From Deltaproteobacteria bacterium (GTDB lineage: Bacteria; Myxococcota_A; UBA796; SXON01), in NCBI GenBank assembly GCA_014191855.1, contig BJHF01000036.1, positions 2,601 to 58,293 on the forward strand: a stretch of DNA of 55,693 nucleotides, read 5' to 3'. Positions 36,521 through 45,958 of the stretch are shown here, one piece after another. Position 1 is the stretch's first letter, and every line of letters begins with the position of its first letter. The position numbers and the translations under genes are program-made. The notes under the pieces were generated by a model. It worked only from the letters and a program-made list of their open reading frames with translations. It ran no database searches and had not been told where the DNA came from.

Positions 36521-37458
36521 GCCACGCCCACGCGATTGATGTGACCCACCTTTCACGTCAGTTTGGGGCGTTCAAGGCTGTGGATGACGTGAACTTCCAC
36601 GTGGAGGAGGGCGAGGTTTTCGGCTACCTCGGCGCGAATGGCGCCGGCAAATCTACGACCATCCGCATGCTTTGTGGGCTCCTTGAGCCCACGTCCGGAG
36701 ACGCGGTCGTGGCCGGCCACCGCATCAGCCTGGCGCCGGAGCGGGTGAAGCGTTCTATCGGCTACATGTCGCAGAAGTTCTCGTTGTACATGGACTTACC
36801 CGTGGAGGAGAACATCGAATTCTTCGGCGGGGCGTACGGACTCGACGGCGCGCGACTCCGCGAGCGCCGCGACGAGTTGTTAGCGCTTGTCGACCTTCGC
36901 CCGTTCCTCAAGACCAAGACCGGCTCCCTCCCGGGCGGCATTCGCCAGCGGCTGGCCCTGTGCTGCTCGCTCTTGCACCGACCCAAAATCGTTTTCCTCG
37001 ACGAGCCCACTGCGGGCGTGGATCCGGGTGTACGCCGCGAGTTCTGGGCGCTCATCCGCACGCTCTCCAAACAGGGCGTCACGGTTTTCGTGACCACCCA
37101 CTACATGGACGAAGCCGAATATTGCGCCCGGATCGGGCTCATGGCGGACGGGCAGCTCCGCGCGTTGGATACGCCGAGCGCCCTCAAACGTGCGTGGGTG
37201 CCGGGCGCAATTCTAGCGTTTGAAGGGCCTGGAGTGGGGCTCGGGGTGGAGCGGGTCCGGGGGGTGGACGGGGTGTTCGCGGTGGAGGCTTTTGGCTCCT
37301 CATGGCACGTTCGGTTCGACCCAGCCCGGGTGTCGGAGGCGGAGCTGCTGGCAACGCTCCGCGCCGCCGGCGCAGGTACGATGACCGTGGAGCCCGCGGA
37401 GGCAACGCTGGAGGACGTTTTCCTGGCCGTCGTGGCCCGCAAGCCGGAGCCCACATGA
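36517..37458 (+). CDS. ABC exporter ATPase 2 (C-terminal half of YbhF-type)
   Basis: The 313-residue ATPase has Walker A GANGAGKST (39-47), Walker B VFLDEP (159-164) and a normal H-switch His195 in TTHYMDEA. The signature is LPGGI (138-142) instead of LSGGQ. Paired with ATPase 1, the site formed by its own Walker motifs and the partner's LSGGM is intact, while the other is doubly degenerate. It overlaps the following permease gene by ATGA. A C-terminal regulatory-type domain follows residue 225. Confidence 0.92.
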   Translation: MSHAHAIDVTHLSRQFGAFKAVDDVNFHVEEGEVFGYLGANGAGKSTTIRMLCGLLEPTSGDAVVAGHRISLAPERVKRSIGYMSQKFSLYMDLPVEENIEFFGGAYGLDGARLRERRDELLALVDLRPFLKTKTGSLPGGIRQRLALCCSLLHRPKIVFLDEPTAGVDPGVRREFWALIRTLSKQGVTVFVTTHYMDEAEYCARIGLMADGQLRALDTPSALKRAWVPGAILAFEGPGVGLGVERVRGVDGVFAVEAFGSSWHVRFDPARVSEAELLATLRAAGAGTMTVEPAEATLEDVFLAVVARKPEPT

Positions 37459-38588
37459 ACCCGAGGTTTCGTCGATTCTTGCTCAGGGTGCGGGCGCTCG
37501 CGCAGAAGGAGGTGTTCCACATCCTGCGTGATCCGCGTTCCCTGTTCCTCGGGCTCGGCATGCCGGTGATGCTGCTCGTACTCATGGGCGCAGGCATCAG
37601 CTTTGACCTTGATAAAATCCCGCTCGCGGTGGTAGACCGTGACCACACGGGGGCGAGCCGAGAGCTGGTTTCCGCGTTCGTGGCCGATCGAACCTTCCGC
37701 GTGGCCGGAACCGCCGACGACGAGGCGGGTGCCGAGCGGATGTTTCGCGCGGGCCAAGCCTCGGCGGCGATCATCATCCCGGCCCAGTTTTCACGCGACC
37801 TCGATCGCGGTCAGGCCGTGTCCGTTCAATTCCTCGTGGATGGCGTAGACGGGAATTCCGCCGGGCAGATCCTCACGAAGGGGGACATGATCGCCATCGG
37901 CGCCCGCCTCGGCGGGGCGCCGGACTCGATGCGCCGGGCTCCGCGGGTCGCGGCCCGCACCTGGACGCGGTTCAACCCATCGGGAAAGTCAGCCTTGTAC
38001 CTTGTTCCCGGCCTGGCCGCCTACGTGCTCGCGCTGGGCGCGGTGCTGTTGACTTCCCTCACTGTTGCCCGGGAGTGGGAGCGAGGCTCGATGGAACAAC
38101 TGTTCGCCACCCCGGTGAGTCGGCTGGAGATCGTGGTGGGCAAGCTGCTGCCCTATCTGGCGATGGGGATCGTACAATTCCTGACGGTGCTCGTTGCTGG
38201 CTCGTGGGCGTTCGGTTTGCCCCTGCGCGGGGACTTTGTGCTCCTGGCCGCCTGTGCGCTCCTGTTCCTCGTCGCCATGTTGGGGCAGGGGCTGCTCATC
38301 TCGGTCGTCACCCGCAATCAGATGGTCGCGACGCAGATCGCGATGATGGCGACGATGTTGCCCACGATGATGCTGTCGGGGTTTCTGTTGCCAGTGGAGA
38401 ACATGCCCTTGTGGATCCAGGTGATCTCAAACCTCCTCCCCGCCCGGCACATGGTGACGATCCTGCGGGGGATCCTCCTGAAAGACAACGGAATCCGGGA
38501 GCTCTGGCCAGATGTTCTCGCGCTGGCCTGTTTCGCCATGGTGATGCTCGTCCTCTCCACCCGCCGCTTCCAGCGTCGGATCGCGTGA
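37455..38588 (+). CDS. ABC-2 type permease (YbhS-like)
   Basis: The 377-residue protein has the ABC-2 exporter topology: a first helix near residues 25-45, a large periplasmic domain (DRDHTGASRELVSAF onward), and five helices from about residue 180. LTVAREWERGSMEQLFATPVSR is the coupling-helix region and LLPARHMVTILRGILLKDNG the conserved C-terminal segment. The start ATG overlaps the ATPase stop. It should form a heterodimer with the next permease. Substrate unknown; relatives export drugs and cationic compounds or Na+/Li+. Confidence 0.92.
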   Translation: MNPRFRRFLLRVRALAQKEVFHILRDPRSLFLGLGMPVMLLVLMGAGISFDLDKIPLAVVDRDHTGASRELVSAFVADRTFRVAGTADDEAGAERMFRAGQASAAIIIPAQFSRDLDRGQAVSVQFLVDGVDGNSAGQILTKGDMIAIGARLGGAPDSMRRAPRVAARTWTRFNPSGKSALYLVPGLAAYVLALGAVLLTSLTVAREWERGSMEQLFATPVSRLEIVVGKLLPYLAMGIVQFLTVLVAGSWAFGLPLRGDFVLLAACALLFLVAMLGQGLLISVVTRNQMVATQIAMMATMLPTMMLSGFLLPVENMPLWIQVISNLLPARHMVTILRGILLKDNGIRELWPDVLALACFAMVMLVLSTRRFQRRIA

Positions 38589-38592
38589 ACGC

Positions 38593-39720
38593 ATGAACAC
38601 GACGCTCATCCAGCTCAAATCGATCGTCGTGAAAGAGCTACGCCAAACGATGCGCGACGCCCGGATGCGGAACCAGCTCCTGATGCAGCCGGTGATCCAG
38701 CTCCTGGTGTTCGGGTACGCGGCCGACTTCTCCGTGGATCACGTGCCGACGGTCATCGTGGACGAAGATCACACCTCCGTGAGCCGTGGCCACATTCAGC
38801 GCCTGCTCGCCGACGGGACGCTGGATTTTGCGGGCGAGGCCGACGAGGTGGAGGCCAACGCGATGATCGACGACGGCCGGGCCAACGCCGCCGTGATCAT
38901 CCCGCATGGCTTCGCGCACAATGTGGACGGCGGTAAAACAGCGATGACCCAGGTGATTCTGGACGGTTCCAACCCGACGCGCTCGGGGATCGTCGGCGGC
39001 GCCGTAGCCCGGTATTTTGCCGTCGCGGGGATGGAGCTTGGCAATCCGATGGGCGGCTCCGGCGTTTCACGGAGAGGTCGCGTGAGTTTTCAGCCGCGCG
39101 TGTTGTACAACCCGCAGATGAAAACGCAGTTGTACATCGTACCGGGCACGGCCGCGATGCAGCTCTTGATGGCCACGGCGATGATGTCGGCCATGGGCCT
39201 CGCGCGGGAAAAGGAGCTGGGCACGCTGGAACAGGTTTTGGTGAGCCCCATCCCGACCTGGGTGCTCATGCTCGGCAAGACCCTGCCCTTCGTCGGAATC
39301 GGCCTGTTCAACGTGCTGACTTCGCTCACGGTGGGCGCGTGGCTGTTCGGTGTGCCGCTCCACGGCGATCCGACCTTCTTGTTCGCGGCCACATTGGCCT
39401 ACCTCATGTCTACGCTTGGCGCGGGCCTGTTCGTCTCCACCATGAGCAACTCGCAGCAGCAGGCGTTCCTGGGAGGTTTTTTGTTCATGATGCCGGCCAT
39501 GTTGCTGTCGGGGAACATGACACCCCTGGCCGCGATGCCCGAGTGGCTCCAGCCGTTGACCTACCTCAACCCGCTCCGCTACTATATCCAGGTGCTCCGC
39601 GGCTCCTTGCTGCGCGGCGCCGGCTGGGCGGAGATGTGGCCGCAATTCGTGGCGCTCAGCCTGATGGGCGCGATCATCCTTACGCTGTCATCGATGCGAT
39701 TTCGGAAGACCTTGGCTTGA
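38593..39720 (+). CDS. ABC-2 type permease (YbhR-like)
   Basis: The 375-residue protein has the same design as its neighbour: KELRQTMRDARMRNQLLMQPVIQL before the first helix, a periplasmic domain (DEDHTSVSRGHIQRLL), then LAREKELGTLEQVLVSPIPTWV as coupling region and LNPLRYYIQVLRGSLLRGAG near the end. It follows the first permease after four bases and completes the adaptor-ATPase-ATPase-permease-permease operon. No TolC-like outer-membrane gene is linked, so the exporter presumably shares one encoded elsewhere. Confidence 0.92.
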   Translation: MNTTLIQLKSIVVKELRQTMRDARMRNQLLMQPVIQLLVFGYAADFSVDHVPTVIVDEDHTSVSRGHIQRLLADGTLDFAGEADEVEANAMIDDGRANAAVIIPHGFAHNVDGGKTAMTQVILDGSNPTRSGIVGGAVARYFAVAGMELGNPMGGSGVSRRGRVSFQPRVLYNPQMKTQLYIVPGTAAMQLLMATAMMSAMGLAREKELGTLEQVLVSPIPTWVLMLGKTLPFVGIGLFNVLTSLTVGAWLFGVPLHGDPTFLFAATLAYLMSTLGAGLFVSTMSNSQQQAFLGGFLFMMPAMLLSGNMTPLAAMPEWLQPLTYLNPLRYYIQVLRGSLLRGAGWAEMWPQFVALSLMGAIILTLSSMRFRKTLA

Positions 39721-39750
39721 ACGTGTAGTCTGCGTTGAGGCCCCCGCCCC

Positions 39751-40390
<640 letters not shown>

Positions 40391-40428
40391 TAGGCGCCCC
40401 CACTCCGCGCGGCGGCTTGGCCCCTCCC

Positions 40429-40650
40429 CTACTTCGCGAACTCGGGCACTCCCCACAGCCCCTCGGAGGGCGGCATGTAGGGTTCGGTGTTCACCTTCAC
40501 GAGGGCACCTTCGTCGAAGGTCCGCACGAGATCCAGGATCGACGGCTCGTCGAAGGCACAAACGTCCTCCCCTCCCGTATCGATGGCCACGACAAAGCCG
40601 ACCGGACACGTCAAGGGCTCGGCACAAGACAACTGCAGGAGTAGGAGCAT
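40429..40650 (-). CDS. Very small lipoprotein
   Basis: The 73-residue product starts MLLLLQLSC with Cys9. A GTG six codons upstream is an alternative start. The mature part has two further Cys residues and an acidic centre (DTGGEDVCAFDEPS). It lies five bases after the stop of the YD-like lipoprotein gene and is probably co-expressed with it. No family recognised. Confidence 0.55.
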   Translation of the reverse strand: MLLLLQLSCAEPLTCPVGFVVAIDTGGEDVCAFDEPSILDLVRTFDEGALVKVNTEPYMPPSEGLWGVPEFAK

Positions 40651-40655
40651 CGCCA

Positions 40656-41495
40656 CTATCCCGGACACGTCACGGAGTACCGGACCTCTGAGCCGTCGTC
40701 ACCGAGGAGCGCCGCTGGAATGCTGAATAGCTCGTCGTACGCGTACTCGAACAGCGTGCGCTTCTCTGTACCACCCAAGGTGGTGTGCTCAACGACCTTG
40801 CCGTCGGCCACTCCGGTTGAGGTGTGGTCCCACGTCGAGGTAATCACGCCGTTCCACCCCTCCTCCGCCTCCGAATAGGCCTCACTGTGCGTTAGCTCGG
40901 CGACGATGTCGCCGTGCCAGATCCAGTCGTACCGATGGCAGAGCGGGTCGCCCCAGCCGGAGAGACGCCCCTGTCGGTCGTAGGTCATCGTGTACACCGT
41001 GGTGCCGATGGTACTCGTCGCCAGCGCCACGCCATTGTAGCTATTTACAATCTCCGTCTCAGAGCCGTCCTCGTACATCATGCGATCCACCAACCCGTGT
41101 TGGTCGCATGAATACCGGGTGATCGACTCCAGGCCCGCTGCATCGGTGGAGCGCAGCTCCGAGGGGCATCCCGTGGCATCCCAAACGACCGTGTTCGACG
41201 ACGTTTGTTCGTGCGCTTGACCGTCTTCGTCAGTGCCCTCCCACTGCCACACCGAGCGGATCATCCGCCCGGAAGCGTCGTAGCTCTTCACCTGCATCCC
41301 TTCGTCGGACTCGGCCCGCCACGCCGCGTTGGCCAGCCGGGCATCGACGAAGCCGCCACCCTCCGGTGCGACCGGAACGGAGAACAGATTCCAGTCAAAC
41401 GGGAGGATCAACGGCGCAGCCGGCGGCGCCTCGTACGCGCCGCACACCGCGGCTTGGGGGTCGGTGGCGCAAGCGAGGAGCAGGGTGAGGATCAT
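40656..41495 (-). CDS. Lipoprotein with YD-like repeats
   Basis: The 279-residue product starts MILTLLLAC with Cys9; GGAA lies seven bases upstream. An ATG at 41516 would extend the signal to 16 residues (MISPERP added) but has GAGG directly touching the ATG. The mature protein contains units such as VKSYDASGRMIRSV, ITRYSCDQHGLVDRM and MTYDRQGRLSGWG, matching RHS/YD-type repeats. It is similar in kind to the lipoprotein at 26776-28008. Role unknown, surface location likely. Confidence 0.7.
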   Translation of the reverse strand: MILTLLLACATDPQAAVCGAYEAPPAAPLILPFDWNLFSVPVAPEGGGFVDARLANAAWRAESDEGMQVKSYDASGRMIRSVWQWEGTDEDGQAHEQTSSNTVVWDATGCPSELRSTDAAGLESITRYSCDQHGLVDRMMYEDGSETEIVNSYNGVALATSTIGTTVYTMTYDRQGRLSGWGDPLCHRYDWIWHGDIVAELTHSEAYSEAEEGWNGVITSTWDHTSTGVADGKVVEHTTLGGTEKRTLFEYAYDELFSIPAALLGDDGSEVRYSVTCPG

Positions 41496-41556
41496 GGGTC
41501 GTTCCGGGGAGATCATCCTCGTTACGCAGCGCCGCCAAAGAAGTTTCGCGGATTTC

Positions 41557-42231
41557 TCAGCTCACCCCAAACCCAAGCTTCCATCGACCCACCGCGGCTC
41601 CGAGCCCGGCCAGGATAGCCACAGGCAGAGCGTGCCCCAACAGCAGGTGTGGCACATACGCCACCGGGCACCACAAGTCGGTGAACACCCAGGCCACGCC
41701 AGCGGCCAGTACGCCGAGCGCGCTCCCGAGCAGCCGCGGGTGGTTCGGCTCGGTGCGCTGGAGCATCGCCACCAACGCCGCGAACGGCCCGAGCGCCATC
41801 ACCGTTCCGAGGGCCAGGCACTTCAAGCCCGGGCGGTCCGGCCAGCGATCCATCATCCCGGCGAATTGGGCGCTGACGCCCACCTTCCACAGCAGGAGGG
41901 CCAGAGGCAGGCCGACGGCGGCCGCGAGCCGCGACGCGCCCGGAGGCCCGAGGGCGGAGCGGCCCCTGCCGAGCACGAGCCCCATGGCCAAGAGCGTGAG
42001 GACCGCCGCGCCGACCGAGGTTTCGAGCACCAACGAGGTCGCGCGTGGCTCCTGCCGCAGCCCGCTTGCCCAGCCGAACACCGCGAGCATCACCCCCGTG
42101 CCCGCGAGCCCCAACACGAAGTTGCGCCAAAGCACTTCACCACGGGTGGGCGCGGGCGCGGCACGGATCGACTGCAACACCCGCGCGCGCAGGTCGGAGG
42201 ATGGCTGCGGAGCCGGTTGGTTCGGTTTCAT
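41557..42231 (-). CDS. NrsF/DUF1109-like membrane anti-sigma factor
   Basis: The 224-residue product has a short cytoplasmic N-terminus (LRARVLQSIRAAPAPTRGE) followed by six hydrophobic helices, the layout of the DUF1109/NrsF anti-sigma family. Its start overlaps the stop of the ECF sigma gene by four bases (ATGA), the usual pairing of sigma and anti-sigma. It would hold the sigma factor at the membrane until a signal releases it. The identification rests on topology and context more than on sequence motifs. Confidence 0.75.
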   Translation of the reverse strand: MKPNQPAPQPSSDLRARVLQSIRAAPAPTRGEVLWRNFVLGLAGTGVMLAVFGWASGLRQEPRATSLVLETSVGAAVLTLLAMGLVLGRGRSALGPPGASRLAAAVGLPLALLLWKVGVSAQFAGMMDRWPDRPGLKCLALGTVMALGPFAALVAMLQRTEPNHPRLLGSALGVLAAGVAWVFTDLWCPVAYVPHLLLGHALPVAILAGLGAAVGRWKLGFGVS

Positions 42232-42776
42232 GAAGCTCCAAGATCGGCCACGTCGCCGAGCGCGTGGCGAAGGGCGGCGTAGGCTCGGTGCGCGCGGAGC
42301 TTCACGGCCGTTACCGTGATGCCGAGACTGTCGGCGGCTTCCCGAAGAGATAAGCCTTCCAGCTTCAAAAGCTCAAAGGCGCAACGCTGGCTCTCCGGCA
42401 TCCGCCGCAGCTCGGCCTCAAACCGAAGGGCTACTGCGCGGGCAGCGAGCACCTCCTCTGCGCAAGGTTCGTGGGCGGAGTCGTTTGCCGTCGGCAATGT
42501 GCGCCCGGCGCGCCGCCACGCATCGATGAGCAGCCGGTGCGCGATTGAGTAGGCCCAAGGCAGCAGCTCGGCACCCTCGTGAAAGTGCCCACGATTGCAG
42601 TGGATGCGGAGAAACGTCTGCTGCACGAGATCCTCGGCAAGCGCGCGGTCGCCGCAGCGCCGGAGCAGGTACCCGTAGAGGCGCCCCGCCAGCGCGTCAT
42701 ACACTTCGCCAAACGCGGCGTCTTCGCCCAACGCGTAGCGGTACATGGCAGCATCGGCGGCGCGATCGGGGGGCAT
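42228..42776 (-). CDS. ECF-type RNA polymerase sigma factor
   Basis: The 182-residue product has sigma region 2 (FGEVYDALAGRLYGYLLRR, EDLVQQTFLRIHCNRGHF, LLPWAYSIAHRLLIDAWRR) and region 4 (MPESQRCAFELLKLEGLSLREAA, GITVTAVKLRAHRAYAALRH). It lacks region 1.1 and 3, as in ECF sigmas. The downstream overlapping gene is its likely membrane anti-sigma. No clear cognate promoter pair can be pointed out from this window alone. Confidence 0.92.
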   Translation of the reverse strand: MPPDRAADAAMYRYALGEDAAFGEVYDALAGRLYGYLLRRCGDRALAEDLVQQTFLRIHCNRGHFHEGAELLPWAYSIAHRLLIDAWRRAGRTLPTANDSAHEPCAEEVLAARAVALRFEAELRRMPESQRCAFELLKLEGLSLREAADSLGITVTAVKLRAHRAYAALRHALGDVADLGAS

Positions 42777-42807
42777 GGGGCGTACACCTTACGCCGGCCG
42801 CGATTAG

Positions 42808-42987
42808 AAGTTTCGCAGGCAACTCAGCGACCTCGACGTCGAGGCGCTGGCCTGGGCGGGAGATGCCGTGTGCTGTTCGGTAGACCTGCTCGCGCATGGC
42901 GGATCGACGCTGCGGTTCCGGGGGCGCGCGACGACCACCCAGGGAACGGAGATCGGGGCGATCGATCTGGAGCTTCGCGTCGTCTAA
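42808..42987 (+). pseudogene. Possible C-terminal remnant of a hotdog-like or similar domain
   Basis: After a TAG at 42805 a frame of 59 codons reads LAWAGDAVCCSVDLLAHGG, TLRFRGRATT and GTEIGAIDLELRVV before TAA. The alternating strands look like the end of a hotdog-fold protein, but only GTG 42868 could start it. It lies in the 266-base gap between the sigma factor and the convergent membrane protein gene. It may be a gene relic or chance. Confidence 0.25.
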
Positions 42988-43042
42988 CCTATTCGTCAGG
43001 GAACTCTCCCACCGGCGCGGTCACGGCGTCGCTCGCGATCGA

Positions 43043-43717
43043 TCATCCCGGGGGTGCTGGTTTCCGCGGCCCGAACTGGGCCCGTTCGATCACCCGATAT
43101 GCCGCGTACGCGGCCAAGAGCCCGGCTGCGAGGCCCACCCAGACACCCCCGCCGCTCCACACGCGAACGTCGGGCTCGAGAGCGCCGACCCCAAGACACA
43201 CTCCCGCCCACACCCCAAAAAGGGCCGCCGCCACAAGCAGCAGCCCTCCTCCGGCCCACCCGCCGGTCGGCGTTCGGTTGCGAAGGTGCTGCCGCATCCG
43301 CGCCGACCGCGTGCGCAGGCCCTCGGGCGCCGCCGGAAGCGCGCAGATTCGCAGCGCAACCGCAGCCGCGAGCGCCTCCACGAGCGCACGGCCACGCGCC
43401 ATTGCTGCGGCGTCCAGGGCGTCGATCGGGAGGTGGATGGTGATCCTTTCCCCATCGATGTCCGGGGCCACCCCGCAGGCCTCGATCGCGGCGCGCACCG
43501 AGGGGTCGGCGAGCAGGGCTCCGGCGCGCTCGGGGGCATCGGAAATCATGGGGTAACGAGCGTCGAACTCGACGTTCCCGCTGTCGACAGGCTCCCCCGC
43601 GTTGCCCGCACGCGGGGCCAGGCTCGCAAACAGTCCCTGCGCCGCGCCCACAACGACGAAGGGCAGCAGATCCTCTGGAAGCGCGCCCCCGGTCAATCCA
43701 CTGCCCAAACGCCACAC
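43043..43717 (-). CDS. Membrane protein of unknown function, two C-terminal helices
   Basis: The product of up to 224 residues (GTG start) has an N-terminal soluble part with helical segments (DAAAMARGRALVEALAAAVALRI) and two hydrophobic helices at about residues 155-175 and 190-208, followed by a basic tail (RVIERAQFGPRKP). No family is recognised. An internal Met near residue 57 is an alternative start. The soluble half and the tail should face the cytoplasm. Confidence 0.55.
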   Translation of the reverse strand: MWRLGSGLTGGALPEDLLPFVVVGAAQGLFASLAPRAGNAGEPVDSGNVEFDARYPMISDAPERAGALLADPSVRAAIEACGVAPDIDGERITIHLPIDALDAAAMARGRALVEALAAAVALRICALPAAPEGLRTRSARMRQHLRNRTPTGGWAGGGLLLVAAALFGVWAGVCLGVGALEPDVRVWSGGGVWVGLAAGLLAAYAAYRVIERAQFGPRKPAPPG

Positions 43718-43911
43718 TTCCGCACCCAGTCGTCGCTGAAGCCGTCGCCATCCATCGAGAGCTGCATAGGCAATCGTAACACCCCCGTGGTGGTGGCGCG
43801 ACGCCTCGAACCACGCGCGTTCGCCGTCCGTCGCGACGCGACGCTGGGAGCGCGCTCCTCTCCCACCGCGACGACCTGGGCCCGGTTAGCCTGCACTTCC
43901 TTGGGTGCCAG

Positions 43912-44325
43912 ATGTCCGACTTCATCATGATGTTTCGGGAAGGCGGGTGGCCGATGTTCGCCATCCTCGGCGCCGACCTATGCGCGGCTGGGCTCGTGCC
44001 AATTGCGCTCGGGTTCACGCTCGTCGCGCGTTCGCGAAACAAGTGGCGGGGGGCCGCCATGGCGATGGCAGTCGTGGCGTTGATGGCCGCGCTCGCCCCG
44101 ATCTGCGCGGGCATCGGCGGCTACATGCTGGGGATGAGCCGGGTGGAGGCGGCGCTGGAGCTCGTGGACCCCGACAAGCGGGAGCTGATTGAGAAGATGG
44201 GCAGCGAGGAGGCGGGCCAGAACCTGAACTTCGGCTTTGGGACTGGCTGTTTGTGCCTCGTGCCCGCCCTGATCGCGCTCATGCTCGTGCCGGCCAAGCC
44301 GGTGGCGCACGACGACTTCGCGTAG
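43912..44325 (+). CDS. Small ExbB/TolQ-like membrane protein
   Basis: The 137-residue protein starts MSDFIMMFREGGWPMFAILGADLCAAGLV, which resembles the first helix of ExbB/TolQ/MotA-type proton-channel subunits (FxxGGxxM). Two more hydrophobic segments follow, near residues 48-72 and 112-128. It is shorter than ExbB or TolQ (200 or more residues) and no ExbD/TolR partner is adjacent, so it may be a reduced relative or only superficially similar. Confidence 0.5.
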   Translation: MSDFIMMFREGGWPMFAILGADLCAAGLVPIALGFTLVARSRNKWRGAAMAMAVVALMAALAPICAGIGGYMLGMSRVEAALELVDPDKRELIEKMGSEEAGQNLNFGFGTGCLCLVPALIALMLVPAKPVAHDDFA

Positions 44326-44406
44326 ACACGCGAGCGTGGCGGGGGGGTCGGTCGCGGAATAGCGGGCGACCCCCGGCGCACAAGCGCCGCTCCTCCCGAG
44401 GCTGCT

Positions 44407-45099
44407 TTGTCTACTTCCTGCCGCATCGTCATCCCCCTCCTCGCACTTACCGCACTGTTCGCCGCGCCCACCGCTCGCGCAGCGGACCTGGACAAGACCT
44501 GCGCAGAAAAGCACGGTGACAAGCTGGATAGCTGCCTGCTCAAGCACTTCGCGACGCAGCGGCTCGTGGTAGAAACGGCGTGCGCCACGCAGGCCAAGGA
44601 CGATCGCTTCTCCTGCCGCAAGTCCGGCTACGAGGTGGCCGGGATCAAGATCTCGGCCAAGAACAAGGAAGACGACGAGCAGGAAGAACAGGAAGAGACG
44701 GCCAAGACCAAGACGAAGGACTCCGACAAAAGCAGCGATTCAGAGGCGGCCAACTCGGGCGGCGCGGCCGCTCCGGAGAGCACCGCGACAGAGGGCGCAG
44801 AGAAGTCCGGGAAGTCGGGCTCCGCGAAGTCGGGGAAGAGCGGCTCAGGAAAGTCGGGCAAGGCGGCTTCGGGCGAGACCACGACCGAGGGCGGCACGAC
44901 CGCGAGCGGAAAGGGAGAGGAGGGAACGGCCGGTGGCAACGCGGAGGGATCCGCGAAGAAGCCCCCGAAGGGCGAAGAGGCCCCGGAGGGTGGCGACGCA
45001 GAATCGGGCGGCAAGAAACCCGCGAAGGGGAGCACCGAGGACGAAGCGGGGACCCCGGAGAAGTCGGGCAAGTCTGGCAAGGGGAGCAAAGCGGAGTAG
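44407..45099 (+). CDS. Secreted protein with low-complexity Lys/Ser/Gly/Glu tail
   Basis: The 230-residue product has a normal Sec signal (SCRIVIPLLALTALFAAPTARA, cleavage after Ala near residue 25). A small Cys-containing domain (CAEKHGDKLDSCLLKHFA, four to five Cys) spans residues 28-80. The rest is disordered: acidic at first (EDDEQEEQEE), then EKSGKSG and GKGEEG repeats. Start is TTG with GAGG upstream. Polyampholyte tails of this kind can bind cell-wall or nucleic-acid polymers, but here that is a guess. Confidence 0.65.
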   Translation: MSTSCRIVIPLLALTALFAAPTARAADLDKTCAEKHGDKLDSCLLKHFATQRLVVETACATQAKDDRFSCRKSGYEVAGIKISAKNKEDDEQEEQEETAKTKTKDSDKSSDSEAANSGGAAAPESTATEGAEKSGKSGSAKSGKSGSGKSGKAASGETTTEGGTTASGKGEEGTAGGNAEGSAKKPPKGEEAPEGGDAESGGKKPAKGSTEDEAGTPEKSGKSGKGSKAE

Positions 45100-45194
45100 G
45101 CGCTCAGCCGCGGACGCGGGAGCGCTGAAGCAGCCTGGGCTCCGAACCCTTGCCAAATTCCAGGTGTGCGATAGCGCCCGTTTTGAGGTTTCCC

Positions 45195-45830
45195 ATGAAG
45201 AAGATTCTTTTGGTCCTGGCGGGCGTGCTGGTAGCGGCGGTGTTGGGCCTCGTGGGCGCGACGATGGCGCAGCCCGATACGCTGCACATTGAGCGCAGCC
45301 TTACGATCTCGGCATCGGCCGCCGACATCGCGCCGTACACCACCGACTTCGACCTGTGGCAGAAGTGGAGCCCCTGGGAAAAGAAGGATCCGGCCATGAA
45401 GCAGACCTACTCCGAGCCGAAGTCCGGCGTGGGCGCTTGGTACGAGTGGACGGGCAACGACGAGGTTGGCCACGGCAAGATGATCGTGCTTGAGAGCGCG
45501 CCGACCAAGGTGGTGCACGATCTCGAGTTCTTCTCGCCCTGGCAGTCCAAGGCGCTGATCACCTTCAGCTTCGTGGAAGCGGCCGACGCTACGACGGTTA
45601 CCTGGGCCATGGACGAGAAGCCGAACTTCTCCGGCAAAATGGCGGGTTTGTTCATGGATATGGACGCGATGCTTGGCGCTGATTTTGCCGCCGGCCTCAG
45701 CTCACTCAAGCCGCTCGCCGAAGCCGATGCCACGGAGCGCAAGGCGACGGAGGCGGCCGCAGCGGCCGCAGCGGCCGCTGCCACGATCGCCGTCGAAGCG
45801 CCCGTCCCCCCGGCGGAGCCCTCGCCCTGA
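45195..45830 (+). CDS. SRPBCC (polyketide cyclase/START-like) family protein, membrane-anchored
   Basis: The 211-residue protein has a basic start and one N-terminal helix (MKKILLVLAGVLVAAVLGLVGA), then a START/SRPBCC domain: IERSLTISASAADIAPYTTDFDLWQKWSPW, VGAWYEWTGNDEVGHGKM, TTVTWAMDE. The C-terminus ends in a run of Ala and Pro. These domains bind hydrophobic ligands. ATG 45195 is supported by GAGG seven bases upstream; a more distant start would only add a poor N-terminus. Confidence 0.85.
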   Translation: MKKILLVLAGVLVAAVLGLVGATMAQPDTLHIERSLTISASAADIAPYTTDFDLWQKWSPWEKKDPAMKQTYSEPKSGVGAWYEWTGNDEVGHGKMIVLESAPTKVVHDLEFFSPWQSKALITFSFVEAADATTVTWAMDEKPNFSGKMAGLFMDMDAMLGADFAAGLSSLKPLAEADATERKATEAAAAAAAAAATIAVEAPVPPAEPSP

Positions 45831-45958
45831 GCCGGAAACGTACGCGCGGTGGCGATGCGATGCTCCGCGAGCCGGCTCGCCTCCTGCCGGGCCTTGAGCA
45901 TCGCCCCCCTCGCCTCTCCGTGGCGCCGCGATAGCTTCGCGGCCTCCCGGAACGACCC

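Noticed and set aside
45835..45958. A short helical frame on the minus strand upstream of lpdA
   Set aside because: It reads as a plausible Ala/Arg helix but has no start, no conservation clue and only about 40 codons.
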